A stretch of 22,182 nt of DNA from Bdellovibrio sp. (GTDB taxonomy: Bacteria; Bdellovibrionota; Bdellovibrionia; Bdellovibrionales; Bdellovibrionaceae): positions 1 through 22,182 of the forward strand of contig JAHRXB010000105.1 in assembly GCA_019104905.1 (NCBI GenBank), written 5' to 3'. Shown here piece after piece: positions 1 to 8,897 of the stretch. The position numbers and the translations under genes are program-made. The notes under the pieces were generated by a model that saw only the letters and a list, made by a program, of their open reading frames with translations, was not told where the DNA came from and did not search any database. Numbering within the stretch: the stretch's first letter is position 1; each line of letters begins with the position of its first letter.

Positions 1-49
1 GATAAAATTGAGTCGTTGAAGGCTTCGGCGCGCTAGGGTCGCCCCTCAG

Positions 50-340
50 TCAGGCGGCGGAGTTTGTTTTAATAGTAATTTTCATTCCTAAGATCGACAT
101 AATTTCTATTAATTTATCTATGGTCATATGGCCCACCTGTCCGGAAAAGATCTTCGAGACTCTGTCTTGACTAAGGCCGGGAACCCGGCGTGCCAGTTCT
201 CTTTGACTGATGCTGTGTTTGTGACAATAAGTCCTTAAGCTGTCTATCAACTGTGACTTAATCAGGAAGACTTGATAGTCAATACCCCAGTCTTTAGCCA
301 ATTCCATGAGATTTTGTGGTTTTAGTTTTTTAGTGGTCAT
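50..340 (-). CDS. XRE-family antitoxin (HigA-like) of a toxin-antitoxin pair
   Basis: A 96-residue helix-turn-helix protein expected to bind and neutralise the toxin encoded just upstream and to repress their shared promoter. The HTH lies at about residues 42-85. It contains SQRELARRVPGLSQDRVSKI, the typical XRE recognition region, followed by a helix with TIDKLIEIMSILGMKITI, as seen in HigA-type antitoxins. Its ATG overlaps the toxin stop in an ATGA (337-340), so translation is probably coupled. An AAAAGGA site lies about 8 nt upstream of the start. Toxin-first order is characteristic of higBA-type modules. HTH identity is firm; the antitoxin role comes from the neighbour and the overlap. 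Confidence 0.85.
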   Translation of the reverse strand: MTTKKLKPQNLMELAKDWGIDYQVFLIKSQLIDSLRTYCHKHSISQRELARRVPGLSQDRVSKIFSGQVGHMTIDKLIEIMSILGMKITIKTNSAA

Positions 341-681
341 AGTGAAATCCTTTTGATCCTTTGACGAATAATGTTTTTTTCTTTTACTTGAAGGCTCTGG
401 GATTTTTTGTGGAAAGCGTAGATAAAAACTAGGTATTTCCTTTTATAAAAAGTCGAAATGGCCCTCCAGTTCCCGTAGGCGTCCTTCACTTTAAATTCCA
501 AGATCTTGGTGCTTTTGTCTATTTTGAAGATCTTGAAGTCGTTGGTGTTAAGCTTTTCACCTGCAAGAAAACGAAAGATCAATGCGAAAATGTCTTCTCT
601 GCTTTCTGCCGGGAAGTGGCTTATTTCCTTTTTAAAGGATTCCGTTTGAATTATCAATAACGATTGTAAATTTACTATCAT
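337..681 (-). CDS. RelE/HigB-type toxin (phage Gp49-like family)
   Basis: A probable ribosome-associated mRNA-cleaving toxin. From the chosen start it has 114 residues, the usual family length. The C-terminal half shows the Gp49-like pattern: ILEFKVKDAYGNWRAI, then a beta strand YLVFIYAFHKKSQ, then a basic helix. The frame is open back to an ATG at 789, which would add 36 residues. I chose the ATG at 681 because CCAGGATTTGAT (AGGA, spacing about 8) precedes it and the RelE fold starts there. The ATG at 789 has no Shine-Dalgarno sequence and its extra residues resemble nothing in the family. The gene overlaps the antitoxin by 4 nt. Family assignment is likely; activity is inferred. Confidence 0.75.
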   Translation of the reverse strand: MIVNLQSLLIIQTESFKKEISHFPAESREDIFALIFRFLAGEKLNTNDFKIFKIDKSTKILEFKVKDAYGNWRAISTFYKRKYLVFIYAFHKKSQSLQVKEKNIIRQRIKRISL

Positions 682-884
682 ATCAAATCCTGGGTCGAGG
701 AGTTGATGAGTGGCTCTTGCAACTTTGATGAGTTTGCTGTTGGCAGCTAAATTTCTACTGAAGAAGGCTTGGATTTGAATTCCGGGCATAGGGGTGATTC
801 GTCAGAAAGAAGCATTGCGTCCAATTTTCCATCAAAGAAGCTCGTTCGAGGTCCCGCTAGGGGCAAGTTTTTTAGAGGGAAGCA

Positions 885-914
885 TTGACGGACGCTCCTT
901 CGTCACCATATTTT
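885..914 (+). promoter_or_regulatory. Candidate sigma-70-type promoter for dnaJ
   Basis: TTGACG at 885-890 and TATTTT at 909-914 are separated by 18 nt, about 45 nt upstream of the dnaJ ATG. The match to TTGACA/TATAAT is 5/6 and 4/6. No CIRCE element was seen in 790-958. This is a pattern match only. Confidence 0.35.
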
Positions 915-958
915 GATTTGCACGTGAAATTTCAAGATTTTAGGACAATGCACAGACT

Positions 959-2077
959 ATGGCGCAAAGAGATTACTACGAAATATTAGGCGTTCCTCGT
1001 GAAGCAGACCAAGATGCGATTAAGAAAGCTTATCGTAAGTTGGCAATGCAACTTCATCCCGATAAAAATCCGGGGAACAAAGAAGCCGAAGAAAAATTTA
1101 AAGAGGCTGCTGGTGCTTACGAAGTTTTGAGTGATCCCCAGAAGCGGGCTCAATATGATCGTTTTGGTCACGAAGCTTTCTCGGGACGCGGAGGCGGCGG
1201 AGCGGGCTTCCAGGATGTGGATGATATTTTCGCCCATTTCGGAGACATCTTCGGCGATTTCTTCGGTGGCGGCATGGGTGGTCAGCAAAGACAACGCCGC
1301 AGCCGCAATGAGCCTCGTCGGGGTTCAGATCTTCGCTATGTGACCGAGGTCACCCTCAAAGAAGTGATCACGGGTTTAGAAAAAGAAATTGAGTTTGATA
1401 CTGATAAAAACTGTGATGATTGCAAGGGAACTGGGGCCGAAAAAGGCTCGCAGGTGTCTCAATGTCAGATGTGTGGCGGTTCGGGCCAAGTGGTTCGTTC
1501 TCAAGGCTTTTTTGCAATGGCCTCGACCTGTCCAAGTTGCCACGGTCAAGGCACCGTGATTAAGAATCCGTGCAAATCCTGCAAAGGCAAAGGGCGTGTC
1601 AGCGAACACCGTAAGATCCGTTTGAACATTCCGGCCGGGGTCGATACGGGCACTCGTTTGCGTGTTGCCACCGAAGGTGAAGGTGGATACATGGGGGGAC
1701 CTCCAGGAGATCTTTTCGTTGAGATCCGCGTGAAGCCGCACAACCACTTCGAACGTCGTGGGGATGATCTTTTTGCAGAGCTCTCTGTTCCGTATGTGCA
1801 AATGCTTTTAGGTGCGGAAATTGAGGTGCCGACGGTGACAGGTAAAGCGACTGTGGAGGTGCCTAAAGGAGCTCATGATGGCGACAACGTGAAGCTCTCT
1901 GGAGAAGGATTGCCTTCTTTGCGCGGCAATCGCCGCGGTGATATCTACTTCCGCGTGAATGTGCAGTTCCCTGAAAAATTACATAAAGACGAAGAGAAAC
2001 TTCTGCGCGAAATTGCAAAAGCTCGCGGTTTGAAGGTCGCCCCCGAGGGCGGCGGTCTTTTCGGTCGCAAGAAGTAG
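959..2077 (+). CDS. dnaJ: DnaJ (Hsp40) co-chaperone, type I
   Basis: Cytoplasmic co-chaperone that delivers unfolded clients to DnaK and stimulates its ATPase. All type I parts are present in 372 residues. The J domain is at 1-70 with HPD at 33-35. A Gly/Phe-rich linker runs from about 73 to 110. The zinc-finger region has four CxxCxGxG repeats (Cys 152/155, 169/172, 191/194, 205/208). The C-terminal substrate-binding domains end near 350. The start has only a distant AGGA (942-945, 13 nt upstream). The gene precedes dnaK by 262 nt, the reverse of the common dnaK-dnaJ order. No grpE lies next to it in the window. Confidence 0.98.
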   Translation: MAQRDYYEILGVPREADQDAIKKAYRKLAMQLHPDKNPGNKEAEEKFKEAAGAYEVLSDPQKRAQYDRFGHEAFSGRGGGGAGFQDVDDIFAHFGDIFGDFFGGGMGGQQRQRRSRNEPRRGSDLRYVTEVTLKEVITGLEKEIEFDTDKNCDDCKGTGAEKGSQVSQCQMCGGSGQVVRSQGFFAMASTCPSCHGQGTVIKNPCKSCKGKGRVSEHRKIRLNIPAGVDTGTRLRVATEGEGGYMGGPPGDLFVEIRVKPHNHFERRGDDLFAELSVPYVQMLLGAEIEVPTVTGKATVEVPKGAHDGDNVKLSGEGLPSLRGNRRGDIYFRVNVQFPEKLHKDEEKLLREIAKARGLKVAPEGGGLFGRKK

Positions 2078-2085
2078 AAAAATTG

Positions 2086-2119
2086 AGGCCCCGGCGTTGA
2101 AGGGTTTGCGCCGAGGCCT
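2086..2119 (+). terminator. Hairpin after dnaJ, possible terminator or attenuator
   Basis: AGGCCCCGGCG (2086-2096) pairs with CGCCGAGGCCT (2109-2119) with one C/A mismatch around a 12-nt loop, 9 nt after the dnaJ stop. The T-rich stretch is displaced: TTTTG from about 2135 and six T at 2143-2148. It is therefore not a classical rho-independent terminator. It could weaken read-through from dnaJ into dnaK or stabilise the dnaJ mRNA. Confidence 0.4.
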
Positions 2120-2262
2120 AGAGGGGACATATTTGTTTTGTGTTTTTTAAGAGAGGAGCGAGGGCTCATAATGCCTAAAGCTGCCCGATAACACGAGTTA
2201 AAGATTCGTAAGATATTGATTTTGTTGATTAAAATATTGTCATAAAAAAATAGCTACGGTGG

Positions 2263-2293
2263 CTTGACGAAAACGAATGAGGCCCCACATTTA
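2263..2293 (+). promoter_or_regulatory. RpoH (sigma-32)-type heat-shock promoter of dnaK
   Basis: CTTGACG (2263-2269), a 13-nt spacer, then CCCCACATTTA (2283-2293). This closely fits the proteobacterial heat-shock consensus CTTGAAA-N13-15-CCCCATNTA. It ends 46 nt before the dnaK ATG, leaving a normal leader with AAGGAG at 2326-2331. It implies dnaK can be induced by heat independently of dnaJ. No similar site precedes dnaJ. Predicted from sequence only. Confidence 0.75.
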
Positions 2294-2339
2294 AAGTGCA
2301 AAATGTAGTTAACTTCATGGAAATTAAGGAGATTTTGGT

Positions 2340-4247
2340 ATGGGTAAAATAATTGGTATCGACTTAGGAACGACGAACTCATGCGTCGCGATCATGGAAG
2401 GCGGCGAGCCTAAAGTTCTCGTGAACGAAGAGGGCGCTCGTACCACTCCTTCTGTTGTAGCGTATACAAAAGACGGAGATCGTTTGGTGGGTCAAATCGC
2501 TAAACGTCAAGCGGTGACGAATCCTGAAAACACAATCTATTCTGCAAAACGTTTTATCGGTCGCAGATTTGAAGAGATTCAAGAAGAGATTAAACTGGTT
2601 CCTTACACTGTGGTTGCCAAGGGCAATGACTGTGCTTTCAAGGCGCAGGGAAAACAGGTTTCTCCAGAGGAAATCGGTGCGGCGGTTCTTGCAAAACTTA
2701 AAAAGGTTGCAGAAGACTATTTGGGTGAGCCTGTCACAGAAGCGGTGGTGACGGTTCCTGCGTACTTCAACGATGCGCAAAGACAGGCGACAAAAGATGC
2801 CGGTCGTATTGCGGGTCTTGAAGTTAAACGTATTATCAACGAACCAACAGCGGCTGCGCTGGCTTACGGTCTTGATAGAAAGAAAGATGAAAAGATCGCG
2901 ATCTACGACTTCGGGGGAGGTACATTCGATATCTCTATTCTTGAAGTGGGCGATGGTGTTGTAGAAGTGCGCGCTACCAACGGGGATACTCACTTGGGTG
3001 GTGACAACTTCGATACGGTGATCTTGGAGTGGTTGATTTCTGAATTCAAAAAAGATCAAGGTATTGATCTTAAGAACGATAAAATGGCGTTGCAACGTCT
3101 GAAAGAAGCAGCCGAGAAAGCAAAAATCGAGCTTTCTACAGCGCAAGAAACAGAGATCAACTTGCCATTCATCACGGCGGATCAATCGGGTCCAAAACAT
3201 TTACAGACAAAATTGTCTCGCGCAAAATTCGAGCAAATGACAGAAGACCTTGTGAAGCGTTCGATGGAGCCTTGCCGTAAGGCTTTGGCGGATTCTGGTT
3301 TGAAAGCCTCTGAAATTGACGAAGTCGTTTTGGTGGGTGGTTCTACTCGTATCCCTGCCATTCAAAAGGCAGTTAAAGATTTCTTCGGTAAAGAGCCCAA
3401 CCGCACAGTGAACCCTGACGAAGTAGTGGCTGTTGGTGCCGCAGTTCAGGGTGGTGTCTTGGCTGGTGAGGTGAAAGACGTTCTTCTTTTGGACGTAACA
3501 CCTTTGAGCCTTGGTATCGAAACTTTGGGCGGCGTGATGACTACTTTGATCGAAAGAAACACAGCGATTCCTACGAAGAAATCTCAGGTGTTCTCAACAG
3601 CTGCGGACAATCAACCGGCTGTCGACATCCACGTTCTTCAAGGGGAGCGTAAGATGGCGTCTGACAACAAAACTTTGGGACGCTTTGAGCTTGTAGGTCT
3701 TCCTCCAGCTCCTCGTGGTGTCCCTCAAGTTGAAGTGACTTTTGACATCGACGCCAACGGTATCTTGCATGTGAATGCGAAAGATATGTCTTCTGGTAAG
3801 TCTCAGCAGATCAAGATCACGGCTCAGTCTGGTCTTTCTGAAGAAGAGATCAAACGTGCGGTGAATGATGCCGAAGGACATGCGGAAGAAGATAAGCGTA
3901 AGGCCGAGGCGGCAACTCAAAGAAACAACCTCGACAACTTGGTTTACCAAACTGAGAAGTTGCTCAAGGATTCAGGAGCGCAATTGCCTGAGTCTGAGGT
4001 GAAATCTGCCAACGAGGCTATTGCGAGTGCGAAAAAAGTTCTTGAGAACAAATCGGCGGAAGCTTCTGAACTCAAGGCGTCTTTCGATAAGTTGCAAGAC
4101 ATCACTCACAAACTCACTTCTGAGCTCTATAAAAAACAAGGAGCCCAAGGTGGTGGTGAGGGCGGCGGCACTCAGCAAGAAGGCGGCGAAGCCTCTTCTG
4201 ATAAAGGTGACGACGTCATCGATGCAGATTACAAAGATGTGAATTAA
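2340..4247 (+). CDS. dnaK: DnaK (Hsp70) chaperone
   Basis: ATP-dependent cytoplasmic chaperone, 635 residues, full length. The N-terminal nucleotide-binding domain opens with [10 protein letters not shown] (6-15) and contains the phosphate-2 motif [11 protein letters not shown] and the adenosine motif [11 protein letters not shown]. The interdomain linker [19 protein letters not shown] leads into the substrate-binding domain and a helical lid. The tail is Gly/Gln-rich and ends in [11 protein letters not shown], a variant of the usual acidic C-terminal motif that contacts co-chaperones. AAGGAG lies 8 nt before the ATG. The gene has its own heat-shock-type promoter and a strong terminator, so it can act as a single-gene unit. 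Confidence 0.99.
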   Translation: MGKIIGIDLGTTNSCVAIMEGGEPKVLVNEEGARTTPSVVAYTKDGDRLVGQIAKRQAVTNPENTIYSAKRFIGRRFEEIQEEIKLVPYTVVAKGNDCAFKAQGKQVSPEEIGAAVLAKLKKVAEDYLGEPVTEAVVTVPAYFNDAQRQATKDAGRIAGLEVKRIINEPTAAALAYGLDRKKDEKIAIYDFGGGTFDISILEVGDGVVEVRATNGDTHLGGDNFDTVILEWLISEFKKDQGIDLKNDKMALQRLKEAAEKAKIELSTAQETEINLPFITADQSGPKHLQTKLSRAKFEQMTEDLVKRSMEPCRKALADSGLKASEIDEVVLVGGSTRIPAIQKAVKDFFGKEPNRTVNPDEVVAVGAAVQGGVLAGEVKDVLLLDVTPLSLGIETLGGVMTTLIERNTAIPTKKSQVFSTAADNQPAVDIHVLQGERKMASDNKTLGRFELVGLPPAPRGVPQVEVTFDIDANGILHVNAKDMSSGKSQQIKITAQSGLSEEEIKRAVNDAEGHAEEDKRKAEAATQRNNLDNLVYQTEKLLKDSGAQLPESEVKSANEAIASAKKVLENKSAEASELKASFDKLQDITHKLTSELYKKQGAQGGGEGGGTQQEGGEASSDKGDDVIDADYKDVN

Positions 4248-4260
4248 TTCTGATTTCACA

Positions 4261-4295
4261 AAAAAAAGCCGGGTTTCAAACCCGGCTTTTTTTTT
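4261..4295 (+). terminator. Rho-independent terminator of dnaK
   Basis: GCCGGG (4268-4273) pairs with CCCGGC (4281-4286) around TTTCAAA. Seven A lie before the stem and nine T follow it (4287-4295), so the stem can extend by A-T pairs. It starts 13 nt after the dnaK stop. This is a textbook intrinsic terminator that separates dnaK from acs. Confidence 0.93.
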
Positions 4296-4296
4296 G

Positions 4297-4325
4297 TTGG
4301 ACCCCATGCTCTTCAGTATTACGAT
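4297..4325 (+). promoter_or_regulatory. Candidate promoter for acs
   Basis: TTGGAC (4297-4302) and TACGAT (4320-4325) with exactly 17 nt between them, starting at the end of the dnaK terminator T-run. Only about 50 nt separate the terminator and the acs start, so any acs promoter must lie here or further upstream. The -35 is weak. Confidence 0.35.
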
Positions 4326-4348
4326 TTAAGTAAACAGATGAGGTGGTT

Positions 4349-6286
4349 ATGCATAAAGAGCTTTATCCGGTATCCCCTGACTTCGCTAAAAACGCCTGGA
4401 TTGACGAAACAAAATACAAAGAAATGTATGAGAGATCTCTCAAAGATCCAGAAGGTTTTTGGGCTGAACAAGCCGAGCGATTGGTGTGGGACAAAAAGTG
4501 GGATAAGGTGAAGGATGTCAGCTTTAAGAAGCCTGTTCATATCAAATGGTATCAGGGCGGGAAGCTGAATGTTTCTTATAACTGCATTGACCGACATTTA
4601 GATCAACGAGGCGATAAAGTCGCCATGCTGTGGGAGCCCGACAGTCCGTCTGTGCCCTCACGAAAAATCACCTACAAAGAACTTCACGGCGAGGTCTGCC
4701 GGTTTGCCAATGTTCTGAAAAAAATGGGCGTTAAAAAAGGCGATGTTGTTACGATCTACATGCCGATGATTCCTGAAACCGCCTTTGCGATGCTGGCGTG
4801 TGCTCGTCTTGGCGCCACTCATTCGGTTATTTTTGGTGGCTTTGCTCCAGACTCGATTGCCGATCGTATTATTGATGGGGCCTCTCGGTTTGTGATCACC
4901 GCCGATGCGGGTTTCCGCGGCAGTAAAGTGATTGCTCTGAAAGAGAACATTGATAAGGCCTTAGTGAAAGCATCCATAGCCGACAAGGTCTTGGTGGTGA
5001 GATACGCCGGCAATCAAATCGAAATGAAAGAAGGGCGTGATTTCTGGTATCACGAGATGGTGAAGGACGTCAGCAGCCAGTGTGAGCCTGTGATGGTGGA
5101 CGCTGAAGATCCTCTGTTTATTCTTTACACTTCTGGTTCCACGGGAAAACCCAAGGGTGTCATGCATACAACGGGTGGATACTTGGTTTATGCCAGTATG
5201 ACTCATCAGTATGTTTTTGATTATCATGAACAAGATATTTATTGGTGTTCTGCTGACGTGGGCTGGGTGACGGGTCACAGTTATATCGTCTATGGTCCAC
5301 TGGCAAATGGCGCCACCACCGTGTTCTTTGAAGGGGTTCCAAATTATCCAACACCCGCGCGTTTTTGGGAGATCGTTGATAAACACAAGGTCACGATTTT
5401 CTATACCTCTCCAACAGCCATTCGTTCTCTGATGAGAGAAGGGGACGCCTTCGTAAAAAAATGCTCGCGAGCTTCGCTAAGACTTCTGGGATCAGTGGGA
5501 GAGCCTATCAATCCGGAAGCTTGGGCGTGGTATTACGATATCGTGGGAGATAAGCGTTGTCCGATCGTGGATACTTGGTGGCAGACGGAAACGGGAGGAA
5601 TCTTGATCTCCCCATTGCCGGGGGCGATTGCGCAAAAACCAGGCTCTGCGACGTTGCCATTTTTTGGAGTACAACCCAAGATTCTGACCAATGAAGGACA
5701 AGAGATCACGGGACCAGGGGACGGAGTTTTGGTGATTACCGATTCTTGGCCGGGCCAGGCACGCACGATCTATGGAGATCATAAACGTTTTGAAGACACT
5801 TATTTTTCAAATTACCCCGGTTATTATTTTACCGGTGACGGTTGTCGTCGCGATCAAGATGGTTATTATTGGATCACCGGGCGGGTGGATGATGTGATCA
5901 ATGTGTCGGGACATCGTCTGGGCACGGCAGAGATTGAGTCGGCCTTGGTCGCCCATCACAAAGTCGCCGAAGCGGCGGTTGTGGGTTATCCTCACGATAT
6001 CAAGGGCCAGGGGATTTATGCCTTTGTGACTTTGAAAACGGGCGAGGTGGCCAGTGAAGAGCTTCGCAAAGAACTGATCCAAACCGTGCGTAAAGAGATT
6101 GGGCCTATTGCCACGCCAGATTTAATTCAGTGGGCAACAAGGCTACCGAAAACTCGCTCGGGGAAAATCATGCGTCGAATTCTAAGAAAGATCGCAGAAA
6201 ATCATCCCGAGCAACTGGGTGATACGACAACTCTTTCAGAGCCCGGGGTTGTCCAAGAACTGGTCGACAATAGAATGAATCGGTGA
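4349..6286 (+). CDS. acs: Acetyl-CoA synthetase, AMP-forming
   Basis: Converts acetate, ATP and CoA to acetyl-CoA, AMP and PPi in the cytoplasm. It belongs to the adenylate-forming (ANL) superfamily. The phosphate-binding loop [12 protein letters not shown] is at about 260-271. Further on are the aromatic/acid motif [10 protein letters not shown], the hinge region [14 protein letters not shown], and the C-terminal PKTRSGK, whose Lys (about 606) is the residue acetylated and switched off in characterised Acs enzymes. I chose ATG 4349 (645 residues) rather than GTG 4343 because GATGAGG (4337-4343) is a good ribosome site for 4349 and would overlap the GTG. A dus gene follows after 13 nt, probably co-transcribed. 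Confidence 0.97.
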   Translation: MHKELYPVSPDFAKNAWIDETKYKEMYERSLKDPEGFWAEQAERLVWDKKWDKVKDVSFKKPVHIKWYQGGKLNVSYNCIDRHLDQRGDKVAMLWEPDSPSVPSRKITYKELHGEVCRFANVLKKMGVKKGDVVTIYMPMIPETAFAMLACARLGATHSVIFGGFAPDSIADRIIDGASRFVITADAGFRGSKVIALKENIDKALVKASIADKVLVVRYAGNQIEMKEGRDFWYHEMVKDVSSQCEPVMVDAEDPLFILYTSGSTGKPKGVMHTTGGYLVYASMTHQYVFDYHEQDIYWCSADVGWVTGHSYIVYGPLANGATTVFFEGVPNYPTPARFWEIVDKHKVTIFYTSPTAIRSLMREGDAFVKKCSRASLRLLGSVGEPINPEAWAWYYDIVGDKRCPIVDTWWQTETGGILISPLPGAIAQKPGSATLPFFGVQPKILTNEGQEITGPGDGVLVITDSWPGQARTIYGDHKRFEDTYFSNYPGYYFTGDGCRRDQDGYYWITGRVDDVINVSGHRLGTAEIESALVAHHKVAEAAVVGYPHDIKGQGIYAFVTLKTGEVASEELRKELIQTVRKEIGPIATPDLIQWATRLPKTRSGKIMRRILRKIAENHPEQLGDTTTLSEPGVVQELVDNRMNR

Positions 6287-6299
6287 TAGTTTCGCCGCC

Positions 6300-7370
6300 A
6301 TGAAACAACAGGGGACTGCGGGATTACACCGCCCCATTTTAAATGGAAAGGTGAATTTTCCCCTTTGCCTGGCGCCGATGGTGGGGCTGACTCACGTGGC
6401 CTTGCGTGAACTGATGCGGGAATATCTTCCGCACGAAGCCTTCACAATCTGGCCGACTGAGATGTTGAACTCTCGGCGCATTCCTTCTGAAAATCTTGAG
6501 AAAACGCCTGAAACACTTCGCGCTCCCCATGAAAATGGGCTGGTTCCCCAAATTCTTGGCAATGAAGAAGTTCCGATTGCGGAAAGTGTGAAACGTTTGA
6601 TCGAATGGGGCGCTGAAGCCATTGACATCAACATGGGATGTCCCGTGCAGAAGGCTTTAAAACACAACTATGGAGTCGCATTGATGGGAGACCCCGGTTA
6701 TGCGGCGGAAGTTGTCAGAATGACCGTCAAAAACTCTTCGATCCCAGTCAGTGTCAAAATCCGAGCCGTCGGCAGCACTAAGGAATTTGATGAACTTCTG
6801 AGTTTTGTGATGGGCTTGCGTAACTCCGGAGCGAGTTGGGTGTGTTTACATCCGCGAACCGCCGCACAAAAAAGACGCGGATCTGCGGACTGGGAGCAGA
6901 TCAAACAACTTCATCGCGCAGTGGATTTCCCAATTATTGGTAACGGTGATATTCAGACGGCGGAAGATGCTTTATTGATGCTTCAGGAAACAGGTTGTGA
7001 CATGGCGATGGCGGGACGAGGACTTGCGGCTCGTCCATGGATGATGTGGCAACTGGGAGAGACCTTGGGGTTTGCTCCCCCTCTTGGCAAAGAAGGCCAG
7101 AAAGCACCTCGCACTCCTGAAGACGAAGGGGCCGAATACGGCAAATGTCTTTTAAAGCTGATCGCGCTTTCTCGAAAATATTTTGGAGAAGACTTGGCGA
7201 TGAGAAAAGTGCGTTTTTATGTGCGAACAACCAGTGTGTGGTTGGTATTTGGAAACGCGTTGTATGGTGTCTGTGCGAAAGCAAAAACGACGGAAGAAAT
7301 GGAAGCGGGAGTCCGAAAGTTTTTCGAGGGCCCTGTAGAAATGAGCCCTCGAACGGAACTGCGCCAGTAG
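6300..7370 (+). CDS. tRNA-dihydrouridine synthase, DusB-like
   Basis: An FMN-dependent TIM-barrel enzyme that reduces specific uridines of tRNA to dihydrouridine. The 356-residue protein shows LAPMVGLT (24-31) at the FMN site, NMGCPVQK with the catalytic Cys at 114, VKIR, HPRT in the substrate pocket, and GNGDI with a following GRG phosphate loop. It resembles the DusB group more than DusC, but the specificity cannot be fixed by eye. The start has no Shine-Dalgarno; the next internal Met lies inside the conserved LAPM motif, so 6300 is kept. It follows acs by 13 nt and ends 9 nt from a convergent gene with no clear terminator. Confidence 0.9.
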   Translation: MKQQGTAGLHRPILNGKVNFPLCLAPMVGLTHVALRELMREYLPHEAFTIWPTEMLNSRRIPSENLEKTPETLRAPHENGLVPQILGNEEVPIAESVKRLIEWGAEAIDINMGCPVQKALKHNYGVALMGDPGYAAEVVRMTVKNSSIPVSVKIRAVGSTKEFDELLSFVMGLRNSGASWVCLHPRTAAQKRRGSADWEQIKQLHRAVDFPIIGNGDIQTAEDALLMLQETGCDMAMAGRGLAARPWMMWQLGETLGFAPPLGKEGQKAPRTPEDEGAEYGKCLLKLIALSRKYFGEDLAMRKVRFYVRTTSVWLVFGNALYGVCAKAKTTEEMEAGVRKFFEGPVEMSPRTELRQ

Positions 7371-7379
7371 GCGATCTTC

Positions 7380-7790
7380 TTAGGGATAACGTGGTGGCAT
7401 AGGTGGATTGGGATTTTTAAAAGGATCCGGTTCCCCGTAGGCCGATAGATTCACGATGTAGTTTTTGTCTGAGGTCCAAATCTTCAAAGTTCCTGAGCTG
7501 TGCCCTGGGAATGTATTCCAGTAAGACACATAGATTTTGCACGCTTTGCCAGGAGCAAGAGCTTCAGGGCAATTGTCTTGTGCGCGATAACCCATGCCTT
7601 TCAGATCCCACACGATGCCAGTCAAATCTTTGTCTCCGGTGTTCTTTAATTCCAGTGAGCCGCGCGCCATTCCGTTGTAGGGAGCACTTCCCAACGACAT
7701 ATAAACAGTCACAGTCTCACCAAGTGTTTCCACGGCCTGAGCTGAGAAAGACATAAAAACCGCGCTGATCACAACAAACAAGTTCTTCAT
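7380..7790 (-). CDS. Small exported protein with an ASH/choice-of-anchor-like beta domain
   Basis: A 136-residue protein with a Sec signal peptide (MKNLFVVISAVFMSFSAQA, predicted cut after residue 19). The mature part reads like one immunoglobulin-like sandwich. It has alternating strands with GSLELKNTGDKDLTG, two Cys around PEALAPGKAC that could form a disulfide, and SSGTLKIWTSDKNYIVNLSAYG. This is the pattern seen in ASPM-SPD-2-Hydin / choice-of-anchor-type domains. It ends in a Pro-rich tail. AAAGGAG in the last codons of the glutaredoxin gene serves as its ribosome site, and only 2 nt separate the genes. Probably periplasmic or secreted. Fold by resemblance only; no function is assigned. 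Confidence 0.75.
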   Translation of the reverse strand: MKNLFVVISAVFMSFSAQAVETLGETVTVYMSLGSAPYNGMARGSLELKNTGDKDLTGIVWDLKGMGYRAQDNCPEALAPGKACKIYVSYWNTFPGHSSGTLKIWTSDKNYIVNLSAYGEPDPFKNPNPPMPPRYP

Positions 7791-7792
7791 AT

Positions 7793-8059
7793 TTATTCTC
7801 CTTTTTCTGAATTCAAAAGTGGCATCAATTTGCCTTCCTCATCTAAAGCCTTCAAATCCGTATAACCCCCAATCAACTTTCCATTGATCAAGATAATAGG
7901 GACGGTTCTCCAGCCAGTTTCGGATTTAATTCTGTCAATTTCTTCGGGTTGGTCTGTCAAATCCACGACGTCGTAGGCAATGCCTTTGCTTTCAAGAAAA
8001 TTGATCGCGCGGTCGCAGTACGGGCAGGGATTTTTTTTGTACATGAGTACTTTAGCCAT
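7793..8059 (-). CDS. grxC: Glutaredoxin (class I, GrxC-like)
   Basis: A cytoplasmic glutathione-dependent thiol reductase of 88 residues, the usual size. It has the dithiol active site CPYC (12-15), the cis-proline motif TVP, and the GSH-binding GGYTD. An in-frame ATG at 8074 exists, but the AAAAGGA site falls between it and 8059, so 8059 is the better start. It is the first gene of a two-gene minus-strand unit. Only 46 nt separate its start from the divergent methyltransferase start, so the two promoters must overlap each other or the coding regions. Confidence 0.93.
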   Translation of the reverse strand: MAKVLMYKKNPCPYCDRAINFLESKGIAYDVVDLTDQPEEIDRIKSETGWRTVPIILINGKLIGGYTDLKALDEEGKLMPLLNSEKGE

Positions 8060-8105
8060 GATTCCTTTTGACATAGGGACAGGGGGGAGACAAGGTTTCT
8101 CTAAG

Positions 8106-8765
8106 ATGATTTGTTTACTGTGCCAAACCCCAGATTCAACCCCCTTTAAAGTGGAGAGAAAGCCCGAGCGGAGCTATTTTCATTGCGCACAGTGTGATCT
8201 GATCTTTATGAATCCTGCAGAGCGTCTCGGTCCTCAGGAAGAAAAGCAGCGTTACGATCAACATGAAAACAACCCCAGTTCAGCCGGCTATCAGGCTTTT
8301 TTTGAGCCTCTCATTCAAGGGATTGAAAATTATTTTAAGGCCGCAGGGATGTCGCCCTCTCAGTTATCGGTTTTGGATTTTGGCTGCGGCCCGACGGCAG
8401 TGTTGTCTCAGCTTCTCGCGGCCAAGGGATATAAGGTCTTCAATTACGATCTTTATTATTATCCTGACCAAGAACAGCTACGCCGCACTTATCACTTCGT
8501 AACCAGCACTGAGGTCTGGGAGCATCTGTACAATCCTCGTCAAGAAATCGAGAAACAGTTACGTTTGCTCAAACCTGGGGGGATCTTGGCCGTGATGACG
8601 TCGGGTCATAGGGGGGAGGCGTCTTTTCATGACTGGCATTATCGACGAGACCTCACACATGTTGTGTTTTTCTCAGAAAAAACCATGAAATGGATCGCAA
8701 CTCACTTCAAACTTCAATTGATCAAATCAAAAAGCCCTTATTGGATTTTTCAGAAGCTGTTCTAA
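8106..8765 (+). CDS. Zinc-ribbon class I SAM-dependent methyltransferase
   Basis: A 219-residue protein in two parts. An N-terminal zinc-ribbon-like segment has Cys 3/6 (CLLC) and 27/30 (CAQC). A Rossmann methyltransferase domain follows, with motif I VLDFGCGP (89-96), an acidic position after strand 2 (NYD), a post-motif STEVWEHLYNP, and LRLLKPGG. The same CxxC...CxxC plus methyltransferase layout is common among small uncharacterised bacterial methyltransferases. The frame is open back to 7980, but that start would lie inside the divergent glutaredoxin gene. ATG 8106, with AAGG 10 nt upstream and CxxC immediately after it, is preferred. The substrate is unknown. Confidence 0.82.
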   Translation: MICLLCQTPDSTPFKVERKPERSYFHCAQCDLIFMNPAERLGPQEEKQRYDQHENNPSSAGYQAFFEPLIQGIENYFKAAGMSPSQLSVLDFGCGPTAVLSQLLAAKGYKVFNYDLYYYPDQEQLRRTYHFVTSTEVWEHLYNPRQEIEKQLRLLKPGGILAVMTSGHRGEASFHDWHYRRDLTHVVFFSEKTMKWIATHFKLQLIKSKSPYWIFQKLF

Positions 8766-8819
8766 GCACGGTTCTAGGTCCTGCTTTTTAAGACGGGGTT
8801 TTATGTGCGCCCTTATGAT

Positions 8820-8841
8820 TTTATTGAGTTATTTCAATAAA
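8820..8841. repeat. AT-rich 8-bp inverted repeat upstream of the large exported protein gene
   Basis: TTTATTGA (8820-8827) and TCAATAAA (8834-8841) are perfect inverted arms with a 6-nt loop, in the 132-nt gap between the methyltransferase and the exported protein gene. It could be an operator or part of a weak terminator, since a T-rich stretch follows at 8850-8856. Nothing else definite is seen in this gap. Confidence 0.35.
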
Positions 8842-8897
8842 GGCTTTCAATTTTTCTCAAAATAATCCGAAGAGTTTCAACGAGGTACCTTGTTTTG

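Noticed and set aside
2379-3200. 273-residue open frame on the minus strand
   Set aside because: It is fully antisense to dnaK, with Arg/Phe/Ile-heavy composition typical of a shadow frame.
7980-8105. 42-residue N-terminal extension of the methyltransferase
   Set aside because: It lies inside the divergent glutaredoxin gene, and the ribosome site and CxxC motif support ATG 8106.
8895-8897. TTG start for the large exported protein
   Set aside because: An ATG follows immediately at 8898 and gives the same signal peptide.
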